64,000 nt of DNA from Anniella stebbinsi (Eukaryota > Chordata > Lepidosauria > Squamata > Anniellidae): NCBI GenBank assembly GCA_029215795.1, contig JARDYH010000003.1, forward strand, positions 103,262,609 through 103,326,608. The letters run 5' to 3'. The number at the start of each line of letters is the position of its first letter. Position 1 is the stretch's first letter. The notes below the pieces were generated by a model. It had not been told where the DNA came from, did not search any database, and saw nothing but the letters and a program-made list of their open reading frames with translations. A program made the translations under genes and the position numbers. This document shows positions 42,756 through 55,000 of this stretch, one piece after another.

Positions 42756-44432
42756 CATTTATTTATTTATTGCATTTTTATACCGCCCTATAGCCGAAGC
42801 TCTCTGGGTGGTTCACAAAATTAAAACCATGAAATCATTTTAAAAATATAAAACAAACCAGAATCTAAAAACACAAAATAACATACAATATAAAAACACA
42901 ACCAGAATAAGACCAAGCAGCAATAATTAATACAGATGAAAATACAAATTTAAAACAGCAAGGATTAAAATTGAGTTAATTTAACTGTTAAAATAAAAAC
43001 TGTTAAAAGAATAAAAAGGTCTTCACCTAGTGACGAAAAGAGTGCAAAGTAGGTGCCAGGCAAACCTCTCTGGGGAGCTCATTCCACAGCCGGGATGCCA
43101 CAACGGAGAAAGCCCTCCTCCTAGTGGCCACCTGCCTCACTTCCTTTGGCAGGGGCTCACGCAGAAGGACCCCTGTAGATGATCTTAGGGTCCGGGCGGG
43201 TACCCTAAGGAGGAGGCATTCCTTTAGATAACCTGGCCCCAAGCCATTTAGGGCTTTAAATGTAAGTACCAGCACTTTGAATTGGGCTCGGACCAGGATC
43301 GGCAGCCAGTGAAGTTGGAAAAAGACTGGCATAATGTGGTCTCGTTGGCCAGTCCCCGTTAACAATCTGGCTGCCCTGTTTTGTACCAGCTGAAGTTTCC
43401 GGACCGTTTTCAAAGGCAGCCCCACGTATAACGCATTGCAGTAATCCAAACGAGAGGTTATGAGAGCATGGATAACTGTAGCTAGGCTATCTCTGTCCAG
43501 ATAAGGGCACAGTTGGTATATCAGCCTAAGCTGGTACAAGGTGCTCTTTGCCACCGAGTTCACCTATGCCTCAAGTGACAGTTCTGGATCCAAGAGCACC
43601 CCCAAACTATGGACCTGATCCTTTAGGGGGACTGCAACCCCCTCCAGAACAGAGTGAACATCACCTCGCCGGACAGATGAACCACCCGCTAACAGTACCT
43701 CCGTCTTGTCTGGATTGAGTCTCAGTTTGTTAGCCCTCATACAGTTCATTACTGTGCCCAGGCACTGATTCAGAACAGCCACTGCCCCCTTGGGTTTGAT
43801 GAAAAGGAGAGGTAGAGCTGGGTGTCATCCGCATATTGGTGACATCTCAGCCCACATCTCCGGATAACCTCTCCCAGCGGCTTCATGTATATGTTGAACA
43901 GCATAGGGGATAAAATAGAGCCCTGTGGAACCCCATGGCTTAAATGCCACGGCACAGAGCAATAATCCCCCAGCACCACCTTCTGAAAACGGTCATCTAA
44001 GTAGGAGCGGAACCACTGCAGCGCAGTGCCTCCAACTCCCAGCCCAGACAACCTATCCAGAAGAATACCATGGTCGATGGTATCGAAAGCTGCTGAGAGG
44101 TCCAAGAGAACCAACAGGGTCGCACTCCCCCTGTCCCTATCCCAGCAAAGGTCATCCCACAGGGTGACCAAGGCAGTTTCTGTTCCAAAACCAGGCCTGA
44201 AACCTGATTGAAATGGATCTAGATAATCCGTTTCATTCAAGAGTGTCTGGAGTTGTCCTGCAACCACCCCCTCAAGCACCTTGCCCAGGAAAGGAATGTT
44301 TGCCACCGGCCTATAGTTGTTAACATCTTCCAGGTCCAGGTTAGGCTTTTTCAGGAGTGGTCTGATTACTGCCTCTTTTAACGAGGCCAGCACCACTCCC
44401 TCTCTCAAGGAGGCTCCGGAATCTGTTTTGGT
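42756..44432 (-). mobile_element. L2 LINE ORF2 reverse transcriptase with 3' tail
   Basis: On the minus strand, 44,408 down to 43,770 covers the reverse transcriptase from ASLKEAVIRPLLKKPNLDLE and NYRPVANIPFLGKVLE through VLLDLSAAFDTIDHGIL and GVPQGSILSPMLFNIYMKPL to the catalytic HQYADDTQLYLSF. After a frame shift at about 43,780 it continues with MRANKLRLNPDKTEVLLAGG, and after a stop at about 43,564 with the thumb and C-terminal end to 43,027. The 3' UTR and an ATTT tail end at about 42,756. The endonuclease is missing. Two frame breaks make it inactive. Confidence 0.9.
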
Positions 44433-45163
44433 CTAGAAAAGAAGGGGTGTACTAAAAGGAAGGGCACCGAATGGCCACTGAAATGCATTGGTTCATTCCG
44501 ACTGGCCATAGGAAATCATTGGAGAATCTTAGGGATCATCTACAAATCAAATTACTTAAAGGGGATTAACATTCATTTTTCATACAAAACAACACTGAAT
44601 CAAAATATAAACTAACAGAGTGGTTTTAAGAAACAACTCCTATGACTACCCAACACAGTGGTTTCTAGGGATCATCTCCAAATACAAAAAGAAAACAGAA
44701 TGCAATAAACAGAGGCTAAAGGCAGTTTTATCCAATGCTTACTTAGCACCGGTTTTGAAAGACCCAGATATGTGGAGGAGGGTTCGCCAAAACCTGCCAC
44801 GGGTTATTTATATATTTCCATCTGCCCCCCTCCAGCACCCACTCCTTACGACAGGCCTGTATTTCCGAATTGCCATAAGAATGCATGGAAATGATACTAC
44901 AAGACCCTCAAGAAACAATGAGAGCCCCCAAACTGATTGTGGGGGTTCAAATTAGCACCCAAACATCCTAAGAGACTCTCCTTGATGCATGCTCCATTGT
45001 ACAGGCCCCATGCTTACGCATGGCTACAATATTAGGAATCACTAGAATGGCCACAGGTAAGGATTAGGCTGTGACAACCACCTCCCCTAGAAAAGAGTGG
45101 GAGCCCCAAAACTGCTCATGGAGGTTCAGATTAGTACCCTAAGCATCTTAGCACCGTCTACCA

Positions 45164-45968
45164 GATCTAAAACAATTCCAAGATCCTTCTCACTTTTAGT
45201 ATTGCTGAGCCAAGTATCCCCCATCTTGTATCTGTGCATTTGCTTTTTTCCCCTAGTTGTAGAACTTGGCATTTATCCCTATTAAATTTCATCCTGTTGT
45301 TTTCATCCCAGCACTTCAGCCTATCAAAAACACTTTGGAGTTTGTTCTGTCTTCCAGGATATTTGCTATCCCACCCAATTTTGCGTCATCTGCAAATTTG
45401 ATATGCATTCCCTGCACCTCCTCATTCAATTCATTAATAAAAACATTGAAGAGCACTGGGCCCAGGACTGAGCCCTGCGGTACCCCGCTCATTACCTCCC
45501 CCCAGTTTGAGAAGGTACCATTGATAAGCACACTTTCCCCCAGAGTTCCCGCAACTGCCACTTTATCCATTAAGTCATTCCTGTTAGTCAGTATCAAGTC
45601 AAGGATAGCTGATCCTCTAGTTCCTTCCTCCATTTTCTGTAGGAGAAAGTTATCAGCCACACATGTCAGAAATTTCTTGGAGGGGCCACTTTTGGCAGAA
45701 TTTGTCTCCTAACAGATATTGGGGTAATTGAAGTCCCCCAGCACTACTAAATCGCACTTCCTTGAAACACTGGCAATTTGCTTTTCAAAAGTTTCACTCT
45801 CATCTTCTCTTTCTCTTTGATTGGGTGGTTGGTAGTGGACTCCGACTATCATGCTCCTTTTATTTCTTGCCCCATTTATTTTAATTCAGATGCTCTCGAT
45901 GGGACTGCAGTCTCATCTTCCTGCATTTCTGTGCAGGGATCAGTAATTTTAACATATAGTTACTCATC
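45164..45968 (-). mobile_element. CR1 LINE fragment with endonuclease-RT deletion
   Basis: On the minus strand, 45,660 to 45,560 reads GTRGSAILDLILTNRNDLM, the end of the CR1 endonuclease. It passes almost directly into EVMSGVPQGSVLGPVLFNVF and the catalytic block FADDAKLGG of the reverse transcriptase. The segment that should lie between them is deleted. It continues as decayed CR1 to about 45,164. It is inserted in the left half of the large inverted-repeat element. Confidence 0.85.
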
Positions 45969-45971
45969 TAA

Positions 45972-46633
45972 GGCCATGTCTACACCAGCATTTATTCCAG
46001 AATAATATCGATGTCATTCCTACTGGGCCACATGATCCACAGCTGATCCTACTGTGATCTCGGGTCGACCCCTCAGTTATTCAGGAATATCACTGACTGC
46101 TTTTGTCATGGTTTCTTCGGCTCTCTCTACAATCTGGAAATCCACGGCTGATGTGCCCCACCTTCGTAAATTTCTGCTGTTCAGCATGAGTTACTGGCTC
46201 GGCGAATGGCCAGCCCACTGTCAGGGGCATGTCCAGTGGTTTCGGAAGTATGCGAGAGTGGACCCATCCACCATTTTTGGCACAAATTCTAATTGCACTG
46301 TGTGCAATTTTTTAAACACAAACATATCTGTGCGCAACATCGCATATTCACTGGAACTCCTAACCACCCCATGCGTGGCTGTGATTTTCCGTTCATGCGC
46401 ATCCCTCCCGATTCATACAAAAAGCCCTGTAGCTGCATCATCTGCCTAGCCCCGCCACTTCTCCTGATCCACATGCAGAAGCGCCATCAGGGGACATACA
46501 TCCTCCCGCAACGGCATTCCTGTCATTGTGGAAACTTTCCTCGTATGTGCCTTGTGAGGGGCGATTGCAGAAGCAGGGAACCATCACAATCACCCCTTCT
46601 CCATTGCAAAAGGGCTGTAGGTGTAGATTAGCC
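45972..46633. mobile_element. Probable Harbinger-like TIR element
   Basis: The left end GGCCATGTCTACACC and the complement of the right end, GGCTAATCTACACC, are imperfect inverted repeats of the TCTACAC type also seen at 25.0 and 38.1 kb. The flanking trinucleotides (TAA and CCA) do not match, so the ends may be off by a few bases or decayed. No coding frame with a motif. Confidence 0.4.
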
Positions 46634-46967
46634 CCAAGTCCAAAGCATTTCTATGGTTCTTCCAAAGGACATCCGAATGTTATGGCCATGCTGAAGGATG
46701 GCCAATTCTATGAAGTACACATGAAATGGGGATACTTAGGAATATGTGGGAACTAACAATGTTACCTGTCAACAGTTCCTTGCTGTTCCCTCTGGGGCTG
46801 CAAGCCTCAGTTCAAAATATTCCTATGGCTATTCAGAAAGTTACCTGAAACTTATGGCTGTGCAAAAGAAGGGGTCATTTAACAGATCGTGCAGTAAAAT
46901 GTGAATCTTGGAGTGTTTCGCAGTACCCCCTCTGTCACCTATGAGCAATCTGAGCTCCCCATGTCTT

Positions 46968-47092
46968 ACTGGACAACTTGATAACCATCTGTCAGGTATG
47001 CTTTGAGGTAGATTCCTCCATTGAGCAAGGGGTTGGACTCGATGGCCTTATAGCCTCCCTCCAACTCTACTATTCTATGATTCTATGATCTC
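46968..47092 (+). mobile_element. CR1 3' end
   Basis: The sequence GGGGTTGGACTCGATGGCC, CCCTCCAACTCTAC and the terminal octamer repeat ATTCTATGATTCTATGAT are the standard CR1 3' end. Orientation is opposite to the CR1 fragment at 45.2-46.0 kb, so it is a separate insertion. Confidence 0.85.
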
Positions 47093-48700
47093 AGTCAAAT
47101 GCATTGTTATGGCTATCCTGAAGCACACCTGATATTATAGTCATGTGCAAGCAGGAGACCAGTCCGAAGGATAATACATCAAGCAGACACTCCTAGAATT
47201 CAAGGGGGCTAACTCAAAAATGTAAGGCAGTTTGGGGGCTCCTGCTCTTTTCTGTTGGGCTGCTTGTGACAGCCTAATGCTTTCCTATGGCCATTCTGAA
47301 GGACACGCAATATTGTGGTGTGTGCATGGAGGGGGCCCGTCTAAATGAGTGAGCAACAAGCAGAGACAAATACTAACCTTAGCGTACTAACTTGAACCTC
47401 CATGATCGGATTGGGGCCTCCTATTCTTTTCTGTGGGGTACTTGTTACAGCCCAATGCTTTCCTATGGCCATTCTGAAGAATACCTGATGTAGCTGTGCG
47501 CAAGGAGGGGGCCAATCCGAAGGAGCATACCTCAGGTAGACACTGATAGGATGCTTAGGGTTGTATTTTGAAAAACCAAAAGGAGGAGGAGAGCATCCAC
47601 TCAGTGTAAAAAAAAAGGAAGAGAAGCTGGTTCTCAGAATGCTAAGATACTTTATTGTTCACGCCCAATGCATTTCGGCCTATGTTGCTTTTTTAAAGGC
47701 CTTTTTCAGGTCTCTGTAACACCAAGAATACATTACATTATTTTTATGAGGATAACTCATAACATATCAGTTTAGGGGGTTAGTTAGGCATATTGCCTCA
47801 AAAGGCCTGTGCCCATATATAAGTTTCTTTTTTAAAAAATAATTAATACAATAGGAAGGCTCTTCAGTTTGTCCACGTTATACATTAAAATTTCTATAAA
47901 TCATATAAAACATTTTATGATGTAAAAACACTTTTAACAAAAGTTCAATGTATTGGTTCTTACTTGGTAAGAGATGTCTGCAGAAAACCCTTAGCAGGAT
48001 GATAGTCTCCAATGATATTCACTGGCGACTGAGGAAATGCAGTCATTCCAGGGCCCTCTTTTTATTATTCTAATTCATCTTTTCTCATTGTTGCATCATT
48101 TTTTTGGCACTTGTTACAGCCCACTGCTTTCCAATGGCCATTCTGAAGAATACCTGATATGTGGCCATGCGCGAGAAGGGTACCAGTCCAAAGGAGCATA
48201 TTTCAGGTAGACACTGATAGGACGCTTAGGGCACTAATTTGAATCTCAATGAGCAGTTTGGGGGCTCCCGCCCTTTTCTGTGGGGTCCTTGACAAAGCCC
48301 AATGCTTTCCTATGGCCATTCTGAAGAACACTGAAATGCGGTTGTTCGTGAGGAGGGGACCAGTCCAAAGGGGCATACCTCAGGTAGACAGTGATAACAT
48401 GCTTAGGGTGCTAGCTCTAACCTCCATGAGCGGTTTGGAGGTTCCTGCTCTTTCCTGTAAGGTGTTTGTCGGAGCCCAAAGCTTTCCTATGGCCATTCTG
48501 AAGGACACCTAATATGGGGCCGTGCACAAGAAGAGGAGCTATCCGATGGAGCATTAATCAAGTAAAGACTCTTAGGGTGCTTGGGGTGCTAATTTAAACC
48601 TCTACAAGCTTCTGGGAGCCCCGCCTGTTTCTTCAGGGGTTTGTGGTATCATTCCCATGTATTCCTATGGCCATGTATTCCTATGAGTGAATGTTAGAGG
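47093..48700. repeat. 177-178-bp tandem array, interrupted
   Basis: The anchor TTTCCTATGGCCATTCTGAA recurs (with changes) at about 47,104, 47,281, 47,459, 48,128, 48,306, 48,483 and 48,660. Spacing is 177-178 bp except for the 47,459-48,128 gap, which holds a ~490-bp insertion. Each unit also has GGGGCTCCTGCTCTTTTCTG and CTCAGGTAGACACTGATAGG. Inverted partial units occur in the left half of the same element at about 44,930-45,160. Confidence 0.85.
47575..48110 (-). mobile_element. Retroelement 3' end (family K) inside the tandem array
   Basis: On the minus strand it reads GACCTGAAAAAGGCC, GGCCGAAATGCATTGGGCG, GAACAATAAAGTATC and CTGAGAACCAGCTTCTC. A plus-strand relative lies at 60,930-61,095. 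The array spacing shows that about 490 bp were added here. The family is not identified. Confidence 0.55.
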
Positions 48701-49076
48701 GGGGCATGGAAATACTCTTTGGCTGTTTTTGGCAACCCCTCCTCCACATATCTGGGTCTTTTAAAACTGGTGTTCATAAAGCAGTGTATAAAACTCCAGT
48801 CACCTTCTGTTTATTGTATTCTGTTTTCTTTTAGCTTTTGGAGATGATCCCTAGAAACTGCTGTGTTCGGGGTCATAGGAGTTGTTCCCCAAAACAATTG
48901 TGTTAGGTTGTATTTTGATTCTGTGTTGTTGTTTTTATGAAATTTAAATGTTTATTCCCTTTAGATATTTTGATTTGTAGATGACCCCTAAGTTTCTCCA
49001 ATGCTTTCCTATGGCCATTTGGAACGAACCAATTTCAATGGCCATTCGGTGTCTTTCTTTTTAGTACGTCCCAGAA

Positions 49077-49381
49077 AGGAAGGCTGGAATGGCTGCCAGG
49101 AACAAAGAATCAGGCTCTGGAATGTTGAAGAACCACCCAGTCTGTGGGATTATGCCTTGATCTAATTAAAGGGAGTGTCTCACTCCGAACAGGGAATTAA
49201 ATGTCTGTCTAATTATCCAGTTGCCACTCAGCAAACTACAACCCAATCCTGAAGCATCCTCACCTACCTACCAGTTCAGTGAGGTCAAAGCCAAGAACCC
49301 CCTACTCTAAACATGCTTAATGATTCCTTTGGTCCTGCATATTGGATTGCACTACCTTGAATTGTCAGCCAGATGCGAAAG
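49077..49381. other. No recognisable feature
   Basis: Anonymous sequence between two inverted-repeat elements. Confidence 0.4.
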
Positions 49382-49383
49382 TA

Positions 49384-50046
49384 CCGTATTTCATCGATTC
49401 TAAGACACACTTTTTCTCCCATGTTTACATCTGTAAAAACGGGGTGCGTCTTAGAATCGATGACACCTTGCAATCACCGGATTTCTCCTGTGTTCTCCCC
49501 CCCCGCGACTCACCCTAGCGGGTCCTGAGGGACCCCACAAGGCCGGTCAGAAGTCCCCCCTCCCCACTTACCTTGATTGCTGCTGCCTCGGCATGGGTAG
49601 GCTTCAGTACTGGGAAAGAGGCCGCAAACTCAGGAAATCTCGTGAGATCTCGGCCTCCTTCCCAGTAGTGAAGCCTTTCCAGGCCGAGGCAGCAGTGATC
49701 AAGTGGGGAGGGGGGACTTGTGAGAAGGGAGGGGGGACTTGCGGGGCCCTAACTCCCCTCCCCTCCATCAGCGTCTCCCCTCCTCGCTGCCGCTGCCACC
49801 ACTCCGTACCGCTGGCAACGCTTGTCTCATTACTGGGAACGCCACCTTGCCAGGCCAAGGCAAACACTGGCAGCGGCGCGGAGCAGCGGCTGCAACAAGG
49901 ATGGGCGACGGTGATGGAGGTAAGGGGGAAGGGGTGCTGAAATTAAGGTGCGTCTTAGAATCGACGCAAAGCTGTTTCCCTGTTGGTGGCCCTGAAATTT
50001 AGATGTGTCTTACAATCGATGGTGTCTTCCATTCGGTGAAATACGG
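49384..50046. mobile_element. TA-flanked inverted-repeat element (663 bp)
   Basis: The ends CCGTATTTCATCGATTCTAA and the complement of the right end, CCGTATTTCACCGAATGG, are inverted repeats flanked by TA on both sides. The 18-mer GTGCGTCTTAGAATCGAT recurs near the left end in both orientations and twice near the right end (about 49,945 and 50,000). The middle is GC-rich with a foldback around 49,590-49,690. TA flanks suggest a Tc1/mariner-type non-autonomous element. That is inferred, since only TA is duplicated. Confidence 0.65.
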
Positions 50047-50048
50047 TA

Positions 50049-50935
50049 ATCAAGAGGCAAGGAGCCTACCTGTACCTTCTATTTAGTAGCTGGAAATGAG
50101 CTGTTGTCCTCTTTGTTTTGACCCAGCCTGAGTTCAGCCCCTGAGCAATCAAGGTTTTGTATGTTTGTTTAGAACATTATAACTGTCTTGGAATTTGGGT
50201 GGTTGTTCCATTCTTATTACTTAGACATCCATTACACCTGTGGTCTCCAATGTAGTGTCCATGACCACTCATGTGCCCCTGGATACCTCTCTTGGAACCT
50301 ACTAGGCTCCCTGCCAATAAGCAAAAAATGGATACTTCTCTCTGCCGTACTCCAACTTTAAGTGATCCAAAGAACTATTGCTGATAATGCAATGGGGCCT
50401 TTTCCAAAGGATTTGCCTTACTCAGGTTGCAACTCCCACAGTTTCTACACCAATCCATTATGTCTTCGGACATAAAAAAATTGGTCCTCCATATCTGGGC
50501 TTTTACGATCAACAGCAGAAAGGCCATCTCTGTGTATGTTCCTATCATTCTTCATGGGAGAATGCAGAGTGTTGGAATTAGAAGGAGAATCCAATTGAGG
50601 GTAGTGCTGAGACAACATAATCACTTCTTGGAGATTCACATCAAGATGGAGAAGCCCTCTAAGTCCCCTACCCATACACCTTCCTCTTCTAAATCTTTCT
50701 CTATAGAGTCACATTCAGCCAGAGAGGTTAAAAAGTCCTGTGTTGATTTTTGGGCTTGAAGCTTGTTAATGTTGTCATGGGAAGTTTTAAGAAGCGACTG
50801 TTGTTTCCTTGTCAAGACCATTATTAGGTTTACATTCAGTTGATAGTCAATTAATAATTTATTAGTGATAAATAAAAGTTCCCAACCTTGGAGGTCCTTT
50901 ACAAACAGAAAACAAAAGGTCTCTTAAAATTCACG
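50049..50935. other. No recognised gene
   Basis: Minus-strand open frames at 50,636-50,821 and 50,445-50,675 could be part of an unrecognised retroelement gene (one begins MVLTRKQQSLLKTS), but I find no diagnostic motif. Confidence 0.35.
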
Positions 50936-52023
50936 GCAACAGGCGAAGAATAAGGCTTTCTATCCCTTTATGTTAGCCTTCTGTTCTCTCTAGGAACCAC
51001 TTTACACCTCCATTCTATTCTCGCAGTTGTCTGGATAGCCATGAATATGCTCCTGACTCTCTTCAGTGCAGTTTCTTGCAGTTCAAAATGCCTTTCCTGT
51101 GTCTGCCAATCTGCCAGTGTGACCCCGCATGCATTATTCTGTGCAATTCGTGAATCACTGGACTTTGCATTTGAATTTCTGTCCCTTCATCTCTCTGTAC
51201 CTCCAATATGCATTTGCTCCCTGAGTCCTATACATTTGACAAGCAAGATGCACTTCTTCCAAGGAAGCATTCATAAGTGCAGGCATTCCTATCTCCTCCT
51301 GTTCATCCATGTTATACTCCAACATTTCTTCACTTCATAATCTAGACAATATATCAGCATTTATATTGATCCTGCCTGGCTGGTATTTGCTGGTAAAATT
51401 GCAATTAGCTAGATGGGATGCCCAATACTGCTCCAGAACTCCTTCCTTGCCTGTTTGTAGATGAGTTAATGGGTTATTATCAGTGTACACCTCAAATGGT
51501 GTGGCAGCAAGATTATGTTGAAACTTCTCAGTTACTGCCCACACTAAAGCCAGGAACTCCAGTTGAAGGAATTGTACCTTTCATCATTTTTTTCAGAACC
51601 ATTCAAATCTCTACTTGCATAAGCAATCACACGGTCCTTGCCTTCTTGTTCCTGCACCAGAACTGCCTCCAATCCTCTGTGACTGTACACTCTGAAGGAT
51701 GTATTGTGATCTAGATATGCGAACAGAGGGTGTTGAACAACTAGGTATTTCAATTTATCAAATGCAGATTGACATGGCCCACTTCACTCTAGCTTTTCAA
51801 CTCCAAAATTATATTTGCTTCTTTTTCTAAGCAGTTCATGCAATGGTGGAGTGATCTTTAATGAAACCTTGATAGTAGCCCACAACCCCAGAAATCTACT
51901 CACATCATTCTGGTGCAATTCCCACCGCAGACACTACATGTCCCAATAGTTAACCCTCTCTTTTAGAAAGTGGTATTTTGATGGTTTCATCTTCAATTCA
52001 TATTGTGTAAGCCTACTAAATAC
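50936..52023 (-). mobile_element. Gypsy element B: reverse transcriptase end, RNase H and linker
   Basis: Read on the minus strand from 52,023: VFSRLTQYELKMKPSKYHFL completes the reverse transcriptase. RNase H follows with GLEAVLVQEQEGKDRVIAYA and SRDL...EKNDERYNSF (51,753-51,544), then TDNNPLTHL and YQPGRININADILSRL (to 51,335). The part below 51,335 is the linker before the integrase; it decays and ends by about 50,936. The reading breaks off at 52,023 because a palindromic hAT element has inserted. The text resumes at 55,319. Confidence 0.8.
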
Positions 52024-55000
52024 TAGGGGTGTGCATCGGATCGGATCCGATCCACGATCCGAATCCGATCCGACCCAAAATCGGGAAAATCCGATCCGAT
52101 CCGATCCGATCCGGACAACCTCCGATCCGATCCGATCCGATGAGGTCCGATCCGGATCGGACGCCATTTTGAATGCTTTTTCCCATAGCCAAGTATTGTT
52201 TTACAAAAACGCCTATAACATTTTCATTTTTAAAGATAGAAGGATGAAACTTGGGCACATTGTAGACTGGTTAGGGGTAGTTATCTGTGAGAAATTTCAG
52301 AAAGATTGGTGCATGCATTTTGTGGCAATTAATTTTTTAATAAATACCCAGGAATGCCTATAACTTTGTCATTTTTAAAGTTACACACATGAAACTTTGC
52401 CACATTGTAGGGGGTACCTTGGGACCTATGTGTATGAAATTTCAGAAACGTAGGTGCTTGTCTTGTGTGGCAATTAATTTTTAGAAAAATGGGTAGTAGT
52501 GGGGTAAATACAGTTATGCCTCCCATTTTTTTATTTTTGAAGATACAAACAGGAAACTTGGGCACATTACAGGTACCACTTGCCTTGATATGTGTGTGAA
52601 ATTTCAGAAACATTGGAGCTTTCCTTGTGTGGCAATTAATTTTTGAAACAATGAGGAAAGAAACACCTATAACTTTGTCATTTTTAAAGTTACACACATG
52701 AAACTTTGCCACATTGTAGGTGGTACCTTGGGACCCATGTGTGTGAAATTTCGGAAACGTAGGTGCTTGCCTTGTGTGGCAATTAATTTTTAGAAAAATG
52801 GGTAGTAGTGGGGTAAATACAGTTACGCCTCCCATTTTTTTATTTTTGAAGATACAAACAGGAAACTTGGGCACATTACAGGTACCACTTGCCTTGATAT
52901 GTGTGTGAAATTTCAGAAACATTGGAGCTTTCCTTGTGTGGCAATTAATTTTTGAAACAATGAGGAAAGAAACACCTATAACTTTGTCATTTTTAAAGTT
53001 ACACACATGAAACTTTGCCACATTGTAGGTGGTACCTTGGGACCCATGTGTGTGAAATTTCGGAAACGTAGGTGCTTGCCTTGTGTGGCAATTAATTTTT
53101 TAATAAATACCCAGGAATGCCTATAACTTTGTCATTTTTAAAGTTACACACATGAAACTTTGCCACATTGTAGGCGGTACCTTGGGACCTATGTGTGTGA
53201 AATTTCGGAAACGTAGGTGCTTGCCTTGTGTGGCAATTAATTTTAGAAAAATGGGTAGTGGTGGGGTAAATACAGTTACGCCTCCCACTTTTTTATTTTT
53301 GAAGATACAAACAGGAAACATGGGCACATTACAGGTACCACTTGGCTTGATATGTGTGTAAAATTTCAGACAGCTGGGTCCAGGCATGTGGTGGCAAGGT
53401 ATTTTTGAAACAATGAGGAAAGAAACGCCTATAACTTTTTTATTTTAAAAGTTAGAAGTCTGAACATTGCTCACTTTGTAGATGGGTTAGGGGTAGATAT
53501 GTGTCAGAAATTTCAGAATTATAGGTCCAGACATTTGATGGCTATGGAATTTTTAAATTACATGTTTCAAAAAAATTTCTACAGAGGCCAGGTCTTCCCC
53601 TCCCGCTTCCCGCGAAGAAAAGGAAACACTCTCTCGTCTCGATCCCTTTGATCCTTGCTAGTAGTATCCATTACAGGGCTCGTGTTTCCTTTCCTACTTT
53701 CACTTTTCAAGCAGAACGGCTGAGCCTAGCTGAGTTTTGCAGCCATGCGTGCAAGGAAGGATCACTCTGGTCTCGATCCCTTTGATCCTTGGTAGTATCC
53801 ATTACAGGGCTCGTGTCTGCTTTCACTTTGTACTCAAGCAGACACGAGCCCTGTAATGGATACTACCAAGGATCAAAGGGATCGAGACCAGAGTGATCCT
53901 TCCTTGCACGCATGGCTGCAAAACTCAGCTAGGCTCAGCCGTTCTGCTTGAAAAGTGAAAGTAGGAAAGGAAACACGAGCCCTGTAATGGATACTACTAG
54001 CAAGGATCAAAGGGATCGAGACGAGAGAGTGTTTCCTTTTCTTCGCGGGAAGCGGGAGGGGAAGACCTGGCCTCTGTAGAAATTTTTTTGAAACATGTAA
54101 TTTAAAAATTCCATAGCCATCAAATGCCTGGACCTATAATTCTGAAATTTCTGACACATATCTACCCCTAACCCATCTACAAAGTGAGCAATGTTCAGAC
54201 TTCTAACTTTTAAAATAAAAAAGTTATAGGCGTTTCTTTCCTCATTGTTTCAAAAATACCTTGCCACCACATGCCTGGACCCAGCTGTCTGAAATTTTAC
54301 ACACATATCAAGCCAAGTGGTACCTGTAATGTGCCCATGTTTCCTGTTTGTATCTTCAAAAATAAAAAAGTGGGAGGCGTAACTGTATTTACCCCACCAC
54401 TACCCATTTTTCTAAAATTAATTGCCACACAAGGCAAGCACCTACGTTTCCGAAATTTCACACACATAGGTCCCAAGGTACCGCCTACAATGTGGCAAAG
54501 TTTCATGTGTGTAACTTTAAAAATGACAAAGTTATAGGCATTCCTGGGTATTTATTAAAAAATTAATTGCCACACAAGGCAAGCACCTACGTTTCCGAAA
54601 TTTCACACACATGGGTCCCAAGGTACCACCTACAATGTGGCAAAGTTTCATGTGTGTAACTTTAAAAATGACAAAGTTATAGGTGTTTCTTTCCTCATTG
54701 TTTCAAAAATTAATTGCCACACAAGGAAAGCTCCAATGTTTCTGAAATTTCACACACATATCAAGGCAAGTGGTACCTGTAATGTGCCCAAGTTTCCTGT
54801 TTGTATCTTCAAAAATAAAAAAATGGGAGGCATAACTGTATTTACCCCACTACTACCCATTTTTCTAAAAATTAATTGCCACACAAGACAAGCACCTACG
54901 TTTCTGAAATTTCATACACATAGGTCCCAAGGTACCCCCTACAATGTGGCAAAGTTTCATGTGTGTAACTTTAAAAATGACAAAGTTATAGGCATTCCTG

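Larger units (their letters stand above)
44444..49072. mobile_element. Large unclassified element with ~500-bp terminal inverted repeats
   Basis: The left end GGGGTGTACTAAAAGGAAGG and the complement of the right end, GGGACGTACTAAAAAGAAAG, begin two arms. They stay alignable for roughly 500 bp: ACCGAATGGCCA, CTACAAATCAAA, CAACTCCTATGAC, TTTCTAGGGATCATCTCC. A 4-bp AGAA lies at 44,440-44,443 and 49,073-49,076 and may be the target duplication. No transposase is visible. The inner part holds a 177-178-bp tandem array and later insertions (CR1 fragments, a MITE, a retroelement tail). The superfamily is unknown. Confidence 0.7.

Noticed and set aside
47093..48700. CRISPR-like regular repeat
   Set aside because: Units are 177-178 bp with no short repeat/unique spacer structure, and the host is a vertebrate. 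It is a tandem array.
49593..50002. GC-rich open frames on both strands near 49.6-50.0 kb
   Set aside because: They lie in the foldback interior of the TA-flanked element and have no motif.
50445..50821. Possible L1 ORF1 fragment on the minus strand
   Set aside because: The start MVLTRKQQ and a short charged segment are suggestive, but no coiled-coil or RRM signature could be recognised.
52329..53021. A 230-codon minus-strand open frame with repeated peptide blocks
   Set aside because: It lies in the 309-bp tandem unit of the giant palindrome. The unit length is a multiple of three, which keeps one frame open; the mirrored frame exists in the other arm. No protein family motif.
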